In this document: piece after piece, positions 1 to 11,436 of the stretch | Layout: the number at the start of each line of letters is the position of its first letter | Numbering within the stretch: the stretch's first letter is position 1 | Assembly: GCF_024763615.1 (NCBI RefSeq) | Contig: NC_077222.1 | Location: 30,070,001 to 30,134,000, forward strand | DNA: 64,000 bases | Source of the DNA: Phlebotomus papatasi | Lineage: Eukaryota > Arthropoda > Insecta > Diptera > Psychodidae | Direction: 5' to 3' | Translations under genes and position numbers: made by a program | The notes under the pieces: generated by a model | What the model was told of the DNA's origin: nothing | The model's input: the letters and a program-made list of their open reading frames with translations, nothing else | Database searches by the model: none

Positions 1-250
1 TATATTCGATAATTAGAACAGTGAATATAAAATTTTGATTTTTAAGATCTTAAAAGATCCTTAACAGTTTAAAAATTCTTATCAGGGGCATGATGTAATC
101 GTTCTTTGACCCCAGTATTATTAAAATTGACCGAGAAAACGGATGAAAAATCAAAGAACCACAGCTAAGAATCAAGAATTATTATGAGAATTATTATATA
201 AACACATTTCATAAACTTTGTTTATTAAAAGGTCAAAATGGTCCACTTAC

Positions 251-724
251 CCTTGCCATATTGTAGGTGATTAGAGCCTGCGTGACTTTCTTCTGCCTCA
301 GCAATTCATCCCCAACAAATTCTATGCACTGACTGTAGGATATATTGAAGATATCACAAAAGTATTCGCAATGGGACCACATAGCCTGCACTGCGAATGC
401 CATAAAGATATTCTCTGGCTTATCGCTCAATTCAATCCAATAGACATTCTTGTCCGTGACTATGAGACACTTCTCAAATTGCACTGCAGGAAATTGGGCC
501 TGGAGAGTCTTAGCATCATCCATTTCATTGCTATTATCGTACTGACTGCGCACTTTTACGTAGTTCATCACATTGATGCCATTAAGCTGATCCTCTCGCG
601 GAGGAGTCTTATCACGCAACGGAGTGCAGAGGATAGGTACTTCTGTCGGTGCAATACGATGGATATTTAGGATCTTTTCGGATGTAAAGGGAAAACTGGC
701 GATTTGGGCCTTTTCTTTATATTT
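251..724 (-). CDS. Exon 5 of the propeller-like gene (last one in the window)
   Basis: 158 codons behind a clear acceptor (TTTTTTCTTTTTCACAG) after a 250-bp intron (725-974). The end of the exon reads as amphipathic helices (ENIFMAFAVQAMWSHCEYF, CIEFVGDELLRQKKVTQAL), consistent with the start of an alpha-solenoid. The donor is GTAAGT at 250, phase 0. I see no convincing next exon in 1-250, so the gene continues beyond the left edge. Confidence 0.8.
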
Positions 725-3700
725 CTGTGAAAAAGAAAAAAAATACTTCGGTTTGGATTTTTGGATTCCACTTTTTAAAATTAATTTAGGGGAAGTGGAG
801 TATCTTTTAATTGGGGCAGCTTTAATAAAGAAATTTTTTCTTATATTTAAATTGAATTGAAGAACATTCACATACAATTTTTATATATTTAAAAAGCTTT
901 CAAAAGCTCATAAATTTGTTCAAAATAATAAAATTGATTAACTTAAGCTAGAATGTTTTAAGAATGTTACTTACAGGATCGATCTCCATATTAGCTTCAG
1001 AATGAACTCTGCTTAGTATGGAACACGCGTTAATGCAGCTATTTCCATCGTCAAGAGAAGTTTCATTCTCTTCTTTCGCCTCGGATTCTCCTTTGGTAAT
1101 TCTGTGCACTACGAAAACGAGATTTTTCGTCAGCAGGATATTTTCCGTATATTCAGGAATATCATAGATGTGGATGGGTCTCAGATTGATGTCCATGGTA
1201 TGGACAGAAAGGGTCTTAACCTCGTGATGTAGAGCAGTCAAATATGGCACTTTGTCAATATACTGAACAATGTACAGAGGACCTGTCTCCATCGTCAGAA
1301 TCTCCGGAGAGATACAAGGTGGCTCAATAATTTCAAATGACACAGCCTCTTCCTTTGGCCTCTCAATAGCTTCGGTATTCTTTGTCTTTGTCTCACACAG
1401 AATCTGCTTCAGTGCCCCAATCTTCTTTGCTCCCATATTCTTCAGGGATGTCAATTTTGCCATGGCCGAAGGAAAGAGCTTGGGTATTGCAATCTCTGTC
1501 CCATTTGCCTTTGGCACTTCCTCAAAGGACCTCTCTTCCTCGGCCAGGCTCACATTAATCGATGGCACGGATGAAGATGTCTGTTCTGCACAATTTGCAT
1601 CATCAGTCTTTGTTATCACAATTTGCCAATCACTATCAATTGAATTGGTTTCAGGAGCAGCTTCTACTCCCTCTTCGCTCTCCTGCGAACAATTCCCCAC
1701 TTCTGGACTCGCAGGTTCTCCAGGATAAGTAAAATTTATCTTTTTGTGCTCCAGAAGCAACTTCCACTGCGACTTTTTCGTCGTGTGGATCTTTAAGAAT
1801 GGTTATTGTGAATTTCTAAAAAGGGCTGTGATGGAAGTATTTCACTTACCAGAAGAGTTGTAGTCTCTCCACAAGCATCTCGACAAATACGTAACTTTTC
1901 GATAGAACATCCGCTAACGGCTGTGTAAGCGATAAGAGGACAATTTGGAGTAAGGGCTGGAAAGAGAAATGAAATATTGCACTCTAACATAAGAGTTTGT
2001 CACTTTTATGCTAAAAGTTTGTTAAAAGAGTGTTCTTCTATCTAAAATATGAAAAGATGTCAACGATACAGTTGCATGCTTTACGACGTTATTACACTTG
2101 CACATTAAAATTTTAATGTGATTCACATTAATTGTCGCTTGTGAGCGTCCAAATATGTTATTTGCGTTATTTGTGTCTTTGAGTCACTTAATATTTGGGG
2201 TTTTTCTATTTATTGATAAAGAAGTGGACTTGGGCTGCAAAAAAAAGTTTAAATTTACTTAAAGCATAAATATTTTTCACATTAAAAAATTAAAGAGAAA
2301 ATCGCATTAATTTTTCGCTTTAATGCTATAAATCAATTTATATCAAATTTTGCGGGCCAAGTCTACCTTTTCCATCAACAAATAGATCAAATTTTGAATA
2401 TAAAATGATTCAAACACACAAATTACACATTTGGACTTTCACCAGCGACAATTAATGTGAATCATATTAAAATTTTAATGTGCAAGTGTGATAACACAGT
2501 TAGAGTAGTAGCTTTAGAGTAGGACGTATAACATGTTTCATTAGAAAACTCAAGACAAGCTGTTTGTTTATTAAATAGAATTCGATTTTGATCAATTACT
2601 TAATATTTCAGTTGATAAGTTAAATAAAATTTTATAGTTAAATGAAAAACTATTTTTGAATATAACGAAATTTGAAGAGAAAATTAGTACTGAGTAATAA
2701 ACTGCGCATATCCTGCCTATAAACTTTTCGCAATATAATGCAATATCAAACAAATAATAAAATTTTAGTGAAATTAGTCTTGGTTACACAAATAAAATTA
2801 AAACAGAAGATTTCCATAATTGCTTAATTATTTAAAAGTTATTATTAATCTAATTTTTCGATCTTTTTTTTAACCAATTTATTGTTAAACTATTTTAATG
2901 TTTGTTTCTGATTTATGTTGCTCCTTGGAAATTACAAGGGGTTAATTCACTTTTTTTGTAATTTTGAGGTTTTAATGCGCTTATAAAAATAATTTAATAA
3001 ATTTTCAGATGATTAAATTATTAAATTTATTTATTAGAAATATTTAAAAAACTTCACTTTTCTTTGATTGCTTGAGCAATTTGTTTGAAGTAAAGGGTCA
3101 CAAGATTTATCACTCAAATTTTTGTGAAACAGGGGACTAACTTAAGCGTGTTGTTCCCTTGCCATTCTTATTTCAAGAAGATTTGTTCGTCATTGAGAAT
3201 GACTAGAACAATTTCATAAAAAAATATATATTGAAATAGGAATAGAACAGAAATAAATATTTTTAATCCAGACAATAAATTGGGATAACTATTTATACAA
3301 AATTGAATCACTGTTGGTCATCAATGTTGGTTTGCATATCCGAGATATATGGGAATGTACTACACTTGAGTTCTGAGTCTTTTACACACTTGGACTTGAG
3401 AAGCATGATCCCGTAACATCTGTCACTTATAATACTTCAATGCACAATCGACTGTTAACCCATTAAGAACAACGGGGAATCCAGAGAGTCATTTGCTCAA
3501 TGAGAGCTTTTACGTACATTCCTTAGCAGGCAAAACAATTTCATTACGTTTAAGTGTTAAAGTTTAAGAAATTTAAGTTGAGTTACTTTTTAATATTGAC
3601 AAATGTTTTTTTCGATAAAAACTTTATTCAAGGCTTAGAAATAACTGAAATTAAAAACTAATATATTAGAAGGGAACCGGAATTCGTTGGAGGAATGGAG

Positions 3701-6700
3701 TCACTCTTGGAAAAACGACAATCCTTTGTGGAAAGGATTGTCGTTTTTCCAAGAGCGACTCCATTCCTCTGACGAATTCCGGTTCCCTTCTAATAAATTT
3801 CCCTAACGTCGGTCTTCAATACAATAAAAACTGATCCCTCTATTGTGAGATGAATAAAACTTCAAGATTTAAATGAAACATTTAGCATTAGGATTATTCT
3901 GATTTAAAATGTGATAACGTTTCATATTAAAGGCCAATATTTTTATTAAAAATTTAAAATGTTTCCTGTGAACAGGTTTAAAACTAAAGATCACTCACTC
4001 AGATATCTTTAACACTTCCTAAAAGCTTTATAAAGGCCGAATTAAAAATATTTAAATTTAAACATTAAAAAATTACCTAAGAAATGAGGAATGAATTTTG
4101 GATGTTTAAAAACTTTCCAGTGATCACAAATGTGATGCAAATCAACGTTTTAATATTCTCCAGATCGTTTAGTCCAGATCTTGACCTTTTTTAGTGTTCG
4201 AGAAAAAAGTGTATTATTTTTAATAAATTTCTTGAAGATTGATTACCCACATTTTCGTGTAGTTTAGTATCTATTACATTAAGTATATATAGGTTCTTTA
4301 CGTTCTCGATTGAAACTTAAATTCTCATTTTATAAATTAAGTAACTACACTGAGTGAGAGAAATCCAAAAAAGTTAAAATAACATTCCGGAAATGTTTAT
4401 TTTACCATGCAGTATTGATCCGAAATCGGTGTAAATATTACCCTTTTTTGGTGTATTAGGGGTTACAGTTACCCTTTTCCATGGTAATTTTACCCTTAAA
4501 AAGGAGTAAAATTAACATTAAAAAATGTTGATATATTTTTACACCTAAGAAATGTTAAATTTATGAGGAAAAAAGTTAATAGCACCCTCTTTTTTTCTCA
4601 GTGTATTAATTGAATTCCATTAGGATGAAATGGGGTAATTTGGAACAATTTTCAATTTGGAATATTAAGATTTATTTATTATCTTAGATCTGTAAAAGAA
4701 AAAAAAACACGAAGAAAATCTATTTCGTTTGTTCTACTCTTCTTTTTCTTTTATTTTATGGTTTTCTATTTTTCTTTGTCCATCTGAAATAGTTGCAAAA
4801 TACCCCATTTTACCCTAAATAAATTAATTGACATTGCTTTCTCTGATTGACCAGAGCTTTAAAGGGTTTCAAGTTCTATCCATTCAGAGAAAGTGATGTG
4901 ACTAACATGTTTTATGGATTTCAATATTTAATTACATGTATTTTAGACAAATCCTTTATAGACTACATACTAATTTTTTGGTAACGAAAAGAAGACATCT
5001 TCACTTGGTCAATTTTTTTTAGAAAATAATATTATTATTATTATTAGTAAAGGTCTGTTTATAACGGAGGCAGCCAAAATCTTGAAAGCCAAAATCCCGA
5101 AAGCCAAAATTCCGAATGTTCAAATTCCTGAAAAGGATGAAATTGGAGCATAACGTGAAGAATAATTTTCCAATACACAGAAAATTTCCCTTTGCCTCCA
5201 GCAAGCATGGATGCAATCGTGGGAGTAGGTATGATATTTTTAAGAATTCGGGATTTTCGGGATTTTAGCGCATTCGGGATTTTGGCTTTCGGGATTTTGG
5301 CGTTCGGAATTTTGGCTTTTGGGATTTTGGGCTTCGGGATTTTGACTTGGGATTTTGACTTGGGATTTTGGGTTTTCAAGTTTTTTGAATCAATCTTTAT
5401 TGTTTAATGCGGTTTCCTATTGTTTCTCCGATTAGAATATGGAAAGGATGTAAGGTTTCGATAGATTTGATACAATATAATTAACAATATTTTTACAAAT
5501 TGATTAGTGGCCTTTGTATACAATTTAATTAAATATGTTCTTACTATGTTTAAATTTTCTTTAAAATTCTGTAAATGAAATTTTTTTTTGACTAGGGTAA
5601 ATTAAGCTAATTCAAAACCTGCTCCAATTGGAAATTTTTTGCTACGCCAAATGGAAACTCATTTTTTCCATAATAAATACTCTAATTATATTTTTATTCA
5701 TATATTTTCTGTGCTATATTAGGTGAGATTCTTAACAATCTCACCTACTATAATCCTAACAAAATTTCATGTCGTCCGATCGACCTCAAACTTGGCCAAA
5801 ATGTGTTTCGCCACTTCCTGATCACGAATATATATGTGGCTATTTTACGTTCCCGGCCGGCCGGCTGGCCGGCCGGCCGGCCGGCCGCTCTTTGGAGCTT
5901 AATAGCTCCTAAACTAAAAAAGATATCGACTTGCGGTTTTCGGCAAAGGTTATATATCGGGTGAAAATTGCAACTTGGTGCATTGACCCCCCACCCCCCA
6001 CCCCTCCTTCCGCCATTTTGAAGACCACCCTTTTTTTGTTTTCTCAATAGCTCCGCCCCTATGGCATTCAGCGGACTCAAATTTTAGTATGTTATAGCTG
6101 GGCCTTAGAGCTTTCCATCAATACCAAACTTAAGGTCCCCCGATCCCCCTGACCCGAGCTATAAGGGTCCAAAAAAAATTTCTTAAAATGGCCATAACTC
6201 CGGTTCTAATTGTCAGAATTTAAAAAGTGAGGGCTTTTTGGAAAGCTCTCGTGAAATGCCACTTCCTCTTCTAACATCTCAAGTTCATAAAACCACCGCT
6301 AGGGGCGCTATTATTAAAAAGAAAATTTTTAAATCTTATAAGTTAAATAACTCAAAAATTCCATTGTGCATCGGGCTGAAATTTTAGTATGTTGTAGCCG
6401 TTGATTATACCTATCAAACAAAAAAAACCTTAAGTCAATCCATAACCCCTGACCCGAGCTATAAGGGGTCAAAGTTCGAACATTGACCGGCCTCTATCTC
6501 CGGTTCTAACTAACATAGCGGCCTAAATTTTACCTTTTTGGTTTCGTCTCGATGAGCACTTTCAGATGGAAATTCAAAAAGTCACCACAGGTGGCGCTGT
6601 GATAGCGTCAAAATTCATCGAAATTCAAAGTCACTTTTCTCAAAAACGGCATTGTGCAAGTTAATGAAATTTTAGTATGTTGTAGTCCAGTCTAGGACGT

Positions 6701-9700
6701 TTCCAAAATGGTGCGTATGCGCGCTGTGGTTTCAATAGAACCGGAGATATGAGGGGTCAAAGTTCACAAAATTCAAAAAATCATATCTCCGGTTCTATGT
6801 GACCGATTTTGATGAATGAGGGCTTAAACGAAATATCTCACCAAATGCTACAACTTTCTAGAATATTTGAACTTCGTGGGACCAACACCAGGGGCGCCAC
6901 AGTCGAAAAACCAATTTCAATATCACATAACCTCAATTATCTCGACTGTCGCTGAACCGATTTTGATGATTACTTCGACATAATTGTAGAGGACATTTGT
7001 CTCTACATTTCGTCCATACATCATTTTCCGGTCAGACTACGCTATCACTCCGATTTTGCCGTTTAAGTGTGAAAAAAATTGATTTTTCCCATAATAACGC
7101 TTTGAAATCACTCAGATGCCAATTTGACTGCCTCTACTCCACAAAGACACTTAAAATATGGTTTTAAATGGAAAGTCCCACAAAATACAACAATTCTTTG
7201 ATATAGTTGAAGTTCAACAAATCACTACTTGGGGCACTCTGGATGAAAAAACAAGTTAAGAAACAAAAAACCTCGCTTATCTTGGCTTCTGAGTAATCGA
7301 TGAGATCTTGTTCTATAGGAAAATTATAGAGTACATTCTGGTCTACATTTCACCCATATATCACTTTTCTGCCAGTTCATCCAAATCCTTGATATTTTGG
7401 TTTAAATATAAAATTTGTATAATTTCACGAATTTGATTCAAGATAACTGATAAAGATAATCGAATTTGCATGCACTCCGAGTTAGCTCACGTTAAGAATC
7501 TCACCTACATAAGCCGGTTAGGATTATCTGTCCCTTTTTATTATTTAGTTCCTTGTGGTTCAAATGAAGCGTAAATCCATTCATATAAATAAGTTTTAAC
7601 ATTTAAAAGTCTCATTTCAATTGACAGTGTAACTTTTCACCGTCGAAAAAATTCATCGATCGACCATTTTTTCTTATGAAAAAGGCAAGTAAGCTGATTG
7701 TTGTTTATTAATTTCTTGACGTTTATGCACTATATCTGGCAAATTTTAGTGAAATTAAGTCTTAAACTTTATTGTTAACCGTAAGTGAAGTGCTCAATTA
7801 AAATAATTACATATTTTCTGAACAAAAAGTACTTTTGTGAAATGTGCGCAAGTGCTTCAATGGGAAACACCGAAAATATGGGTTTATTGGAGCGATCTCC
7901 TTATTGTTTCAGATGGGAAAGGAAAATAAGACCAGGAAAAAGAACAAAACCTACACTTAAGAGCAACTCAACAAAGCTTTGGAAGCCTTTCGTCGTGGAA
8001 AATCACTAAAAGAGGTGTCTGTTTTGTTTCATGTTCCGAAATCAACACTTTATAATAAGCTTACTAGAAGATATCCGGAGGAATGCAGTGTGGGAAGGCG
8101 CCCCACTTTACCAAAGGTCATGGAAGACGAGCTTGTTGAATGGATTTTGGAATGCGCTGACAAATGGCATCCCATAACTAAGGATCAAGTCCTCGACACT
8201 GTACAGCTCATGTGTAAGAAGTTCGAGATCACCAATGAGTTTGTAGATGGAAGGCCAGGATATGCTTGGTTCAGGAAGTTTTTGAAGAGACATCCAGAAT
8301 TAAGCCGTCGTAAACCAGAATCATATACCACCCAAAGAGCCTGTGTTACCTCTGAGAACATCACTGACTGGTTTGAGAAAACCCGTGAATACTTAGAATC
8401 GAAAAATCTTCTGGAATTCCCTCCTGATCGCATCTTTAATCTAGACGAAACTGGTGTTATGCTTTCTCCCAAAGGCGAAAAGGTGGTCCATGGAAAATGA
8501 TGGAGATAGATTGAAACCAAGAAATCTTGCAAGGGTATTATCAAATGCATTGCCACTCTTAAATCTCGAAAATATAGCAAAAAGTGGATTTAGAAGATGC
8601 GGCTTGTTACCATTTGATAGTAACGGTATTGACAATGCAAAGTTCTTGAACGGTTCAAAAGATGATCAAAAAGTAAAAGAGCAAAAAGGCGAGAATGAGG
8701 ATACTAAAAATGTCATCTAAAAAAATGATTAAATAAACTATTTTCTTAATCACTTAGTGTTTGTCTCCAATTGGAAAATTTCCCTTGTCTCCATTTGGAT
8801 TAAATTATTTCCAATAGAAGCATTTTGCACTTGTGTATTTTTCTTGTATTAAAGTAGTTTTCAAACTCAATTTAAAGAATTTGCACTAAATAGTAACATT
8901 CTAGAAGAGTCAAGGAGCAAATTTATGTAATTCTCTTCAGAAAAAATATGAACTTAATGTGTTGAATCTTCTGTCAAAGTTAAAGCGTCTGGAAATGGTT
9001 TTGAATTAGGACAGTTACCCTACTGCTGAACAGCATTTCGTACGAAAATAATACTTCTGTTCAGCTTTTGATTTTAGCCGAGGCGCATTTGCGGGATTAT
9101 GTAATAAACGGAAGAAAAATTTTATCTCAGGAATCAACCACTCTAGTGGATGGTTGGGGAGGTTGTTTGAAGACTCACTGGTGAATTATTAATTGATGAA
9201 AGTTTTGAAATACCTTCTTTAAAATTTTTGCTAAAGAATTAAGCTGCGTAATACTGCAGCATAATATTCAGAATTCGTAATAATAGAAATCAAGAATTTG
9301 GCGCCAAATTGCAATATTTTTCCCGCCAAATTTTCAAGGCGAAGATTGAAGAGGAGTAGAACCTTAGTGTTTGTCAATTAGATTTCTATTGAACCATAGT
9401 TTTCTTTTTTGTAAGGCAAGTCACTGGACTTTGTTCTTTTCGAGACATTTAATTCTTCATTCACAGAACATTTGCTTATTGTATAATTATACAGATTGCA
9501 ATAAAGAAATGCGTCACAAAAAAAATTTCATAGTTTTTGCTCTACGAAAAATTTCCTGTATATCTTTACTAAAGAATTAGAGAAACTATTTAGGGTAGAG
9601 TAAGCCCTTTTCGCCACCTTAAGGTTTTGTACCCTTGTAATTCTTACAATTTTTGTCGAAATAAAAAGAAATTTTCTGTACAAGTGCTTTGAAGCATTGT

Positions 9701-11436
9701 CTCTCTAATGAACCAGGAGACTTTCCGGGAATTTTTGGGCATCTAGTTGAAAAAATACATTTCCTGCAACAATGCATGTTTCAGTACTTTTCGCCACCTT
9801 GTAAACACTTTTTCGCCACTGTGTAAGCACTTTTTCGCCACTTGTTTTTTAATTGATTTTTAAGAAACAGCAGCTTTCGAAAACCCGCAAAAGTACATTG
9901 CACAGTACTTTTCTTATTTAACACCTATATTAGACAATTATTAGAGTATTTCGAATGATTTTTTGCACATTTTTTGTTTGCGACAAAAATCAATTGATAA
10001 TTACGTCTGTTTCAACTAAATTCCGCGAGGTGCGCCACTTGTAAAATGCTTGGAAAAATGAGTGGCGAAAAGTACTTACACAACCGAAAAAAGTAAGCCC
10101 TATTTCACCACATCCGTATTTCTTTATTTTTTTTGGAAAACATTATTAAAAAATGATATTAGAGCGATGCTTAGTTAATAACAAAGTGACTTTCAGTGAA
10201 AAAATATCAAATACTGTACTGCAAAAACATAAAATATTGCAAGACAATTTGTCTGAGCGTTGACAAGTTTATTAAGAACTCCATATTTTTTTGGTGACTG
10301 TTCACCTTGTCGAGAATTTCTTCAATTAACTTGCAAATAATCTAGTCGGTGGAGCACCAGTTATGGTTTTCTGATCCGTTGGACTAGAGGTTACGAAGTA
10401 ATAGTCATTTCGTAGTTCCATGAGCTCATAATTCCCTGAAAAAGTGATTTTATTTGTAGGTGGCGAAAAAGTGCTTACTGGCGAAAAAGTACTGACTCTA
10501 CCCTATTATAGAATAATTAAATATAATTGAAACTATGAGAAAAGAAAATTGTTTTCTTATGCGTCGTATAAGAGTAAGTCTTAGAGGGTTAATATTTGCT
10601 CAATGACTTACACACAATGAATATCGATCCGTCTGAGTATCCGATGATGGCTCTGTTCTTGCATTTGCTGGTCTGCCACCAAACTACAGCAGTTGGAAAT
10701 GGGCAGGGAGATGAGGATTCGGTGGCAGATTGTTCAGTCCCTGTTGAAGGACAAGAGCAATCCTCAGCAGCAGCATTTCCTGGAGAAGCGTCTGGGTAAG
10801 TGCTAGGGACAGGGTATGTGGACAGGAGTTTATCGATTCTCTGCTTGGAGTAGAGCTCATCGAGGGTTATTTTGTCCGTCTCCGAGCCTCCAATGCGTCT
10901 CAGAGAGGATTCCAGCTCAATCGATGGTGGGCGGTAGAAGTTATTGGGGCAGGTTCGGGGATTGGGACACTCATGGGGACCCACGAAAGGGATAATGTAC
11001 GAGGTGATTTGCTCATTGCTGTAGATTGATGAGGAGAGATGATTGTGGTCCACAATGGCCAGAGCAGGAATCACATGGAGAGTATTGTCATCACCTATAC
11101 AAGAACTTCCACTGTGAGCTAATATGGGCTTATCTGGGGATCTGAATGGGGTCTCTTACATAACACTAATAGCCACTTTCCGGCTACATCGAAGCAGACA
11201 TCTTGCACCTCCTTGCCCTTCTCGTTGAACCACGTGAGGAGTTTGAGAACGACATCCCGGTCATCTTTGGGATTGCGGGTGTAGCGAAACAGGATCTCAT
11301 TGCTGCGGTCCACCAAGGCTAGGATTTGCCTTGGGAATACGCTGGGATCCGTTGTGGCGGACAATTTTGCATCGAAATGCGTCATGAGCGCCTTCAACTC
11401 AAACATTGTCACTTCCTTTGGGGGCACCTGAGCCAT
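251..11436 (-). CDS. Five-exon partial gene for a large beta-propeller-like protein, 3' end outside the window
   Basis: Exons at 11160-11436, 10612-11094, 1850-1956, 975-1790 and 251-724 join in frame at every junction (phases 1, 1, 0, 0) and give 719 codons without a stop. All five donors begin GTAAG. The N-terminal half has short hydrophobic strands ending in small or charged turns (KWLLVLC, HVIPALAIVD, GYSDGSIFIV), the look of a WD40-type propeller. The middle is acidic and Ser/Glu-rich, probably disordered. The last exon is helical (FMAFAVQAMW, ELLRQKKVTQALITYNMAR), like an alpha-solenoid. Propeller plus solenoid is typical of vesicle-tethering and lysosome-trafficking proteins, but that role is inference and I cannot name the family. 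The start is the ATG at 11436, with A at -3; a later ATG lies at 11406. The gene leaves the window after the phase-0 donor at 250. Confidence 0.85.
975..1790 (-). CDS. Exon 4 of the propeller-like gene
   Basis: 272 codons, from IHTTKKSQWKLLLEHKK to ANMEIDP. The acceptor is set by an in-frame TAA just upstream, which forces use of the weak ATTCTTAAAG site and makes a 58-bp intron (1791-1849). Residues about 25-120 are acidic and low in hydrophobics, then a basic-helical stretch (AMAKLTSLKNMGAKKIGALK) leads to propeller-like strands (GPLYIVQYIDKVPYLTALHH, ILLTKNLVFVVHRI). Donor GTAAGT at 974, phase 0. Confidence 0.85.
1850..1956 (-). CDS. Exon 3 of the propeller-like gene
   Basis: A 107-bp exon behind a strong acceptor (TTTCTCTTTCCAG). 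It completes a Ser codon split across the long intron and encodes LTPNCPLIAYTAVSGCSIEK and then LRICRDACGETTTLL. It ends in phase 0 at GTAAGT (1849). The fit of phase and of a continuous beta-strand-like reading across 8.7 kb supports joining exons 2 and 3. Confidence 0.8.
2088..2495. mobile_element. Fold-back MITE with long terminal inverted repeats
   Basis: The first ~80 bases reappear inverted at the end: both arms read ACACTTGCACATTAAAATTT, then a GATTCACATTAATTGTCGCT block, then GTCCAAAT. The arms are themselves locally palindromic. No open reading frame; it looks like a non-autonomous DNA element inside the intron. Confidence 0.8.
3665..3794. repeat. 130-bp near-perfect palindrome
   Basis: Two ~62-base arms start and end with ATTAGAAGGGAACCGGAATT and its complement and meet at AATCCTTTGTGGAAAGGATT. 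I count about four mismatches between the arms. Transcription of the host gene would give a long stable hairpin. Confidence 0.9.
4346..4605 (-). mobile_element. CACTGAGA-type MITE, copy 1
   Basis: About 260 bp bounded by TACACTGAG and CTCAGTGTA, holding CATTCCGGAAATGTT near one end and ACCCTCTTTTTTTCTCAGTG at the other. The same sequence recurs at 20106, 58295, 59668 and 62086. A TA duplication suggests a mariner-like mobiliser. Confidence 0.8.
4620..4818. mobile_element. Short MITE with ATGGGGTA inverted ends
   Basis: Left end TTAGGATGAAATGGGGTAAT and right end CAAAATACCCCATTTTACCC are imperfect inverted repeats around an A/T-rich core. No coding capacity. Confidence 0.65.
5056..5395. repeat. 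Fold-back element with minisatellite arms, copy 1
   Basis: The left arm (5071-5130) is several ~16-base units of GCCAAAATCCCGAAA type. The right arm (5250-5385) is about ten units of the inverse, TTCGGGATTTTGGC. They flank a unique centre containing GCCTCCAGCAAGCATGGATG. The long reading frames here on both strands are by-products of the repeat. A second copy, inverted, is at 32560-33040. Confidence 0.75.
5719..7526. mobile_element. Non-coding 1.8 kb repeat of degenerate ~300-bp units with hairpin end
   Basis: Opens with the hairpin GTGAGATTCTTAACAATCTC followed by CTACTATAATCCTAAC, and closes with GTTAAGAATCTCACCTA and GGTTAGGATTATC, the inverse of the opening blocks. The interior repeats a loose ~300-bp unit: AAATTTTAGTATGTT at about 6080, 6384 and 6669, each followed by GACCCGAGCTATAAGG or a relative, then TCTCCGGTTCTA and a GGGGCGC-type block. 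No long reading frame. It interrupts the pogo-like element. Confidence 0.65.
5853..5886. repeat. GGCC tandem tract
   Basis: Thirty-four bases of almost pure GGCC repeats in an AT-rich setting; self-complementary and likely to form cruciform or hairpin structures. Confidence 0.9.
7913..8720 (+). pseudogene. Pogo-like (CENP-B/Tigger) transposase pseudogene
   Basis: The N-terminal part has a psq-type helix-turn-helix (NKALEAFRRGKSLKEVSVLF, then HVPKSTLYNKL), followed by a CENP-B-type second DNA-binding domain (YAWFRKFLKRHPELSRRKPE) and the start of the DDE catalytic core (RIFNLDETGV, with the first Asp). Three lesions kill it: an in-frame TAA at 7958, a deletion near 8490 that removes the second and third catalytic residues, and a frame change at that junction. 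The tail (8502-8720; KSGFRRCGLLPFDSNG) matches the usual C-terminal end of this family. Intact pogo transposases are usually 450-550 residues. Confidence 0.85.
9591..10505 (+). mobile_element. 915-bp GCGAAAA-type DNA element, copy 1 (inside the intron)
   Basis: Bounded by TAGGGTAGAGTAAGC and GACTCTACCCTA, imperfect inverted ends with TA. The subterminal regions repeat CTTTTTCGCCAC and its inverse (GGCGAAAAAGTGCTTAC) many times. No coding capacity. A copy of equal length lies inverted at 15078-15992. Confidence 0.85.
10612..11094 (-). CDS. Exon 2 of the propeller-like gene
   Basis: Encodes DDNTLHVIPALAIVDHNHL through GYSDGSIFIV. It contains a Cys/Pro-rich loop (HECPNPRTCPNN) and a Ser/Pro/Glu-rich insert before a propeller-like strand (AVVWWQTSKCKNRAIIGYSD). 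The exon has 483 bases, starting with two bases that complete a codon and ending with one, so it matches both neighbours. Its donor GTAAGT at 10611 opens the very long intron; a 915-bp repeat lies only about 105 bp inside it. Confidence 0.85.
11160..11436 (-). CDS. Exon 1 of the propeller-like gene (start codon)
   Basis: Begins with MAQVPPKEVTMFELK and ends after KWLLVL plus one base of a Cys codon, at donor GTAAGA. It encodes 92 codons with good C/G wobble use compared with the AT-rich surroundings. The reading frame stays open upstream to a GTG at 11496, but no ATG lies there, so the ATG at 11436 is preferred. The following intron (11095-11159) is 65 bp and ends TTGTATAG. Confidence 0.85.

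Larger units (their letters stand above)
5593..9022 (+). mobile_element. Decayed pogo/Tigger-like transposon with a nested insertion
   Basis: The ends are imperfect inverted repeats: TAGGGTAAATTAAGC then TAATTCAAAACC at the left, and GGTTTTGAATTAGGACAGTT then ACCCTA at the right, with TA duplicated. Subterminal TCCAATTGGAAA blocks also occur in opposite orientation. Inside are a transposase pseudogene (7913-8720) and an unrelated 1.8 kb repeat inserted at 5719-7526. Confidence 0.75.
1957..10611 (-). other. 8655-bp intron packed with transposable elements
   Basis: Lies between exon 2 (donor GTGT|GTAAGT) and exon 3 (acceptor CTCTTTCCAG). Almost all its length is repeats, listed separately. The stretches 2496-3664, 3795-4345, 5396-5592 and 9023-9590 are AT-rich and I see nothing in them. 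Confidence 0.8.

Noticed and set aside
371..860. Plus-strand frames of 78-99 codons
   Set aside because: Shadows of exon 5, which has matching splice phases and a continuing protein on the minus strand.
5059..5407. Lys/Pro/Ile-repeat and Phe/Gly-repeat proteins
   Set aside because: They are translations of the CCAAAATCCCGAA minisatellite arms and exist on both strands at once.
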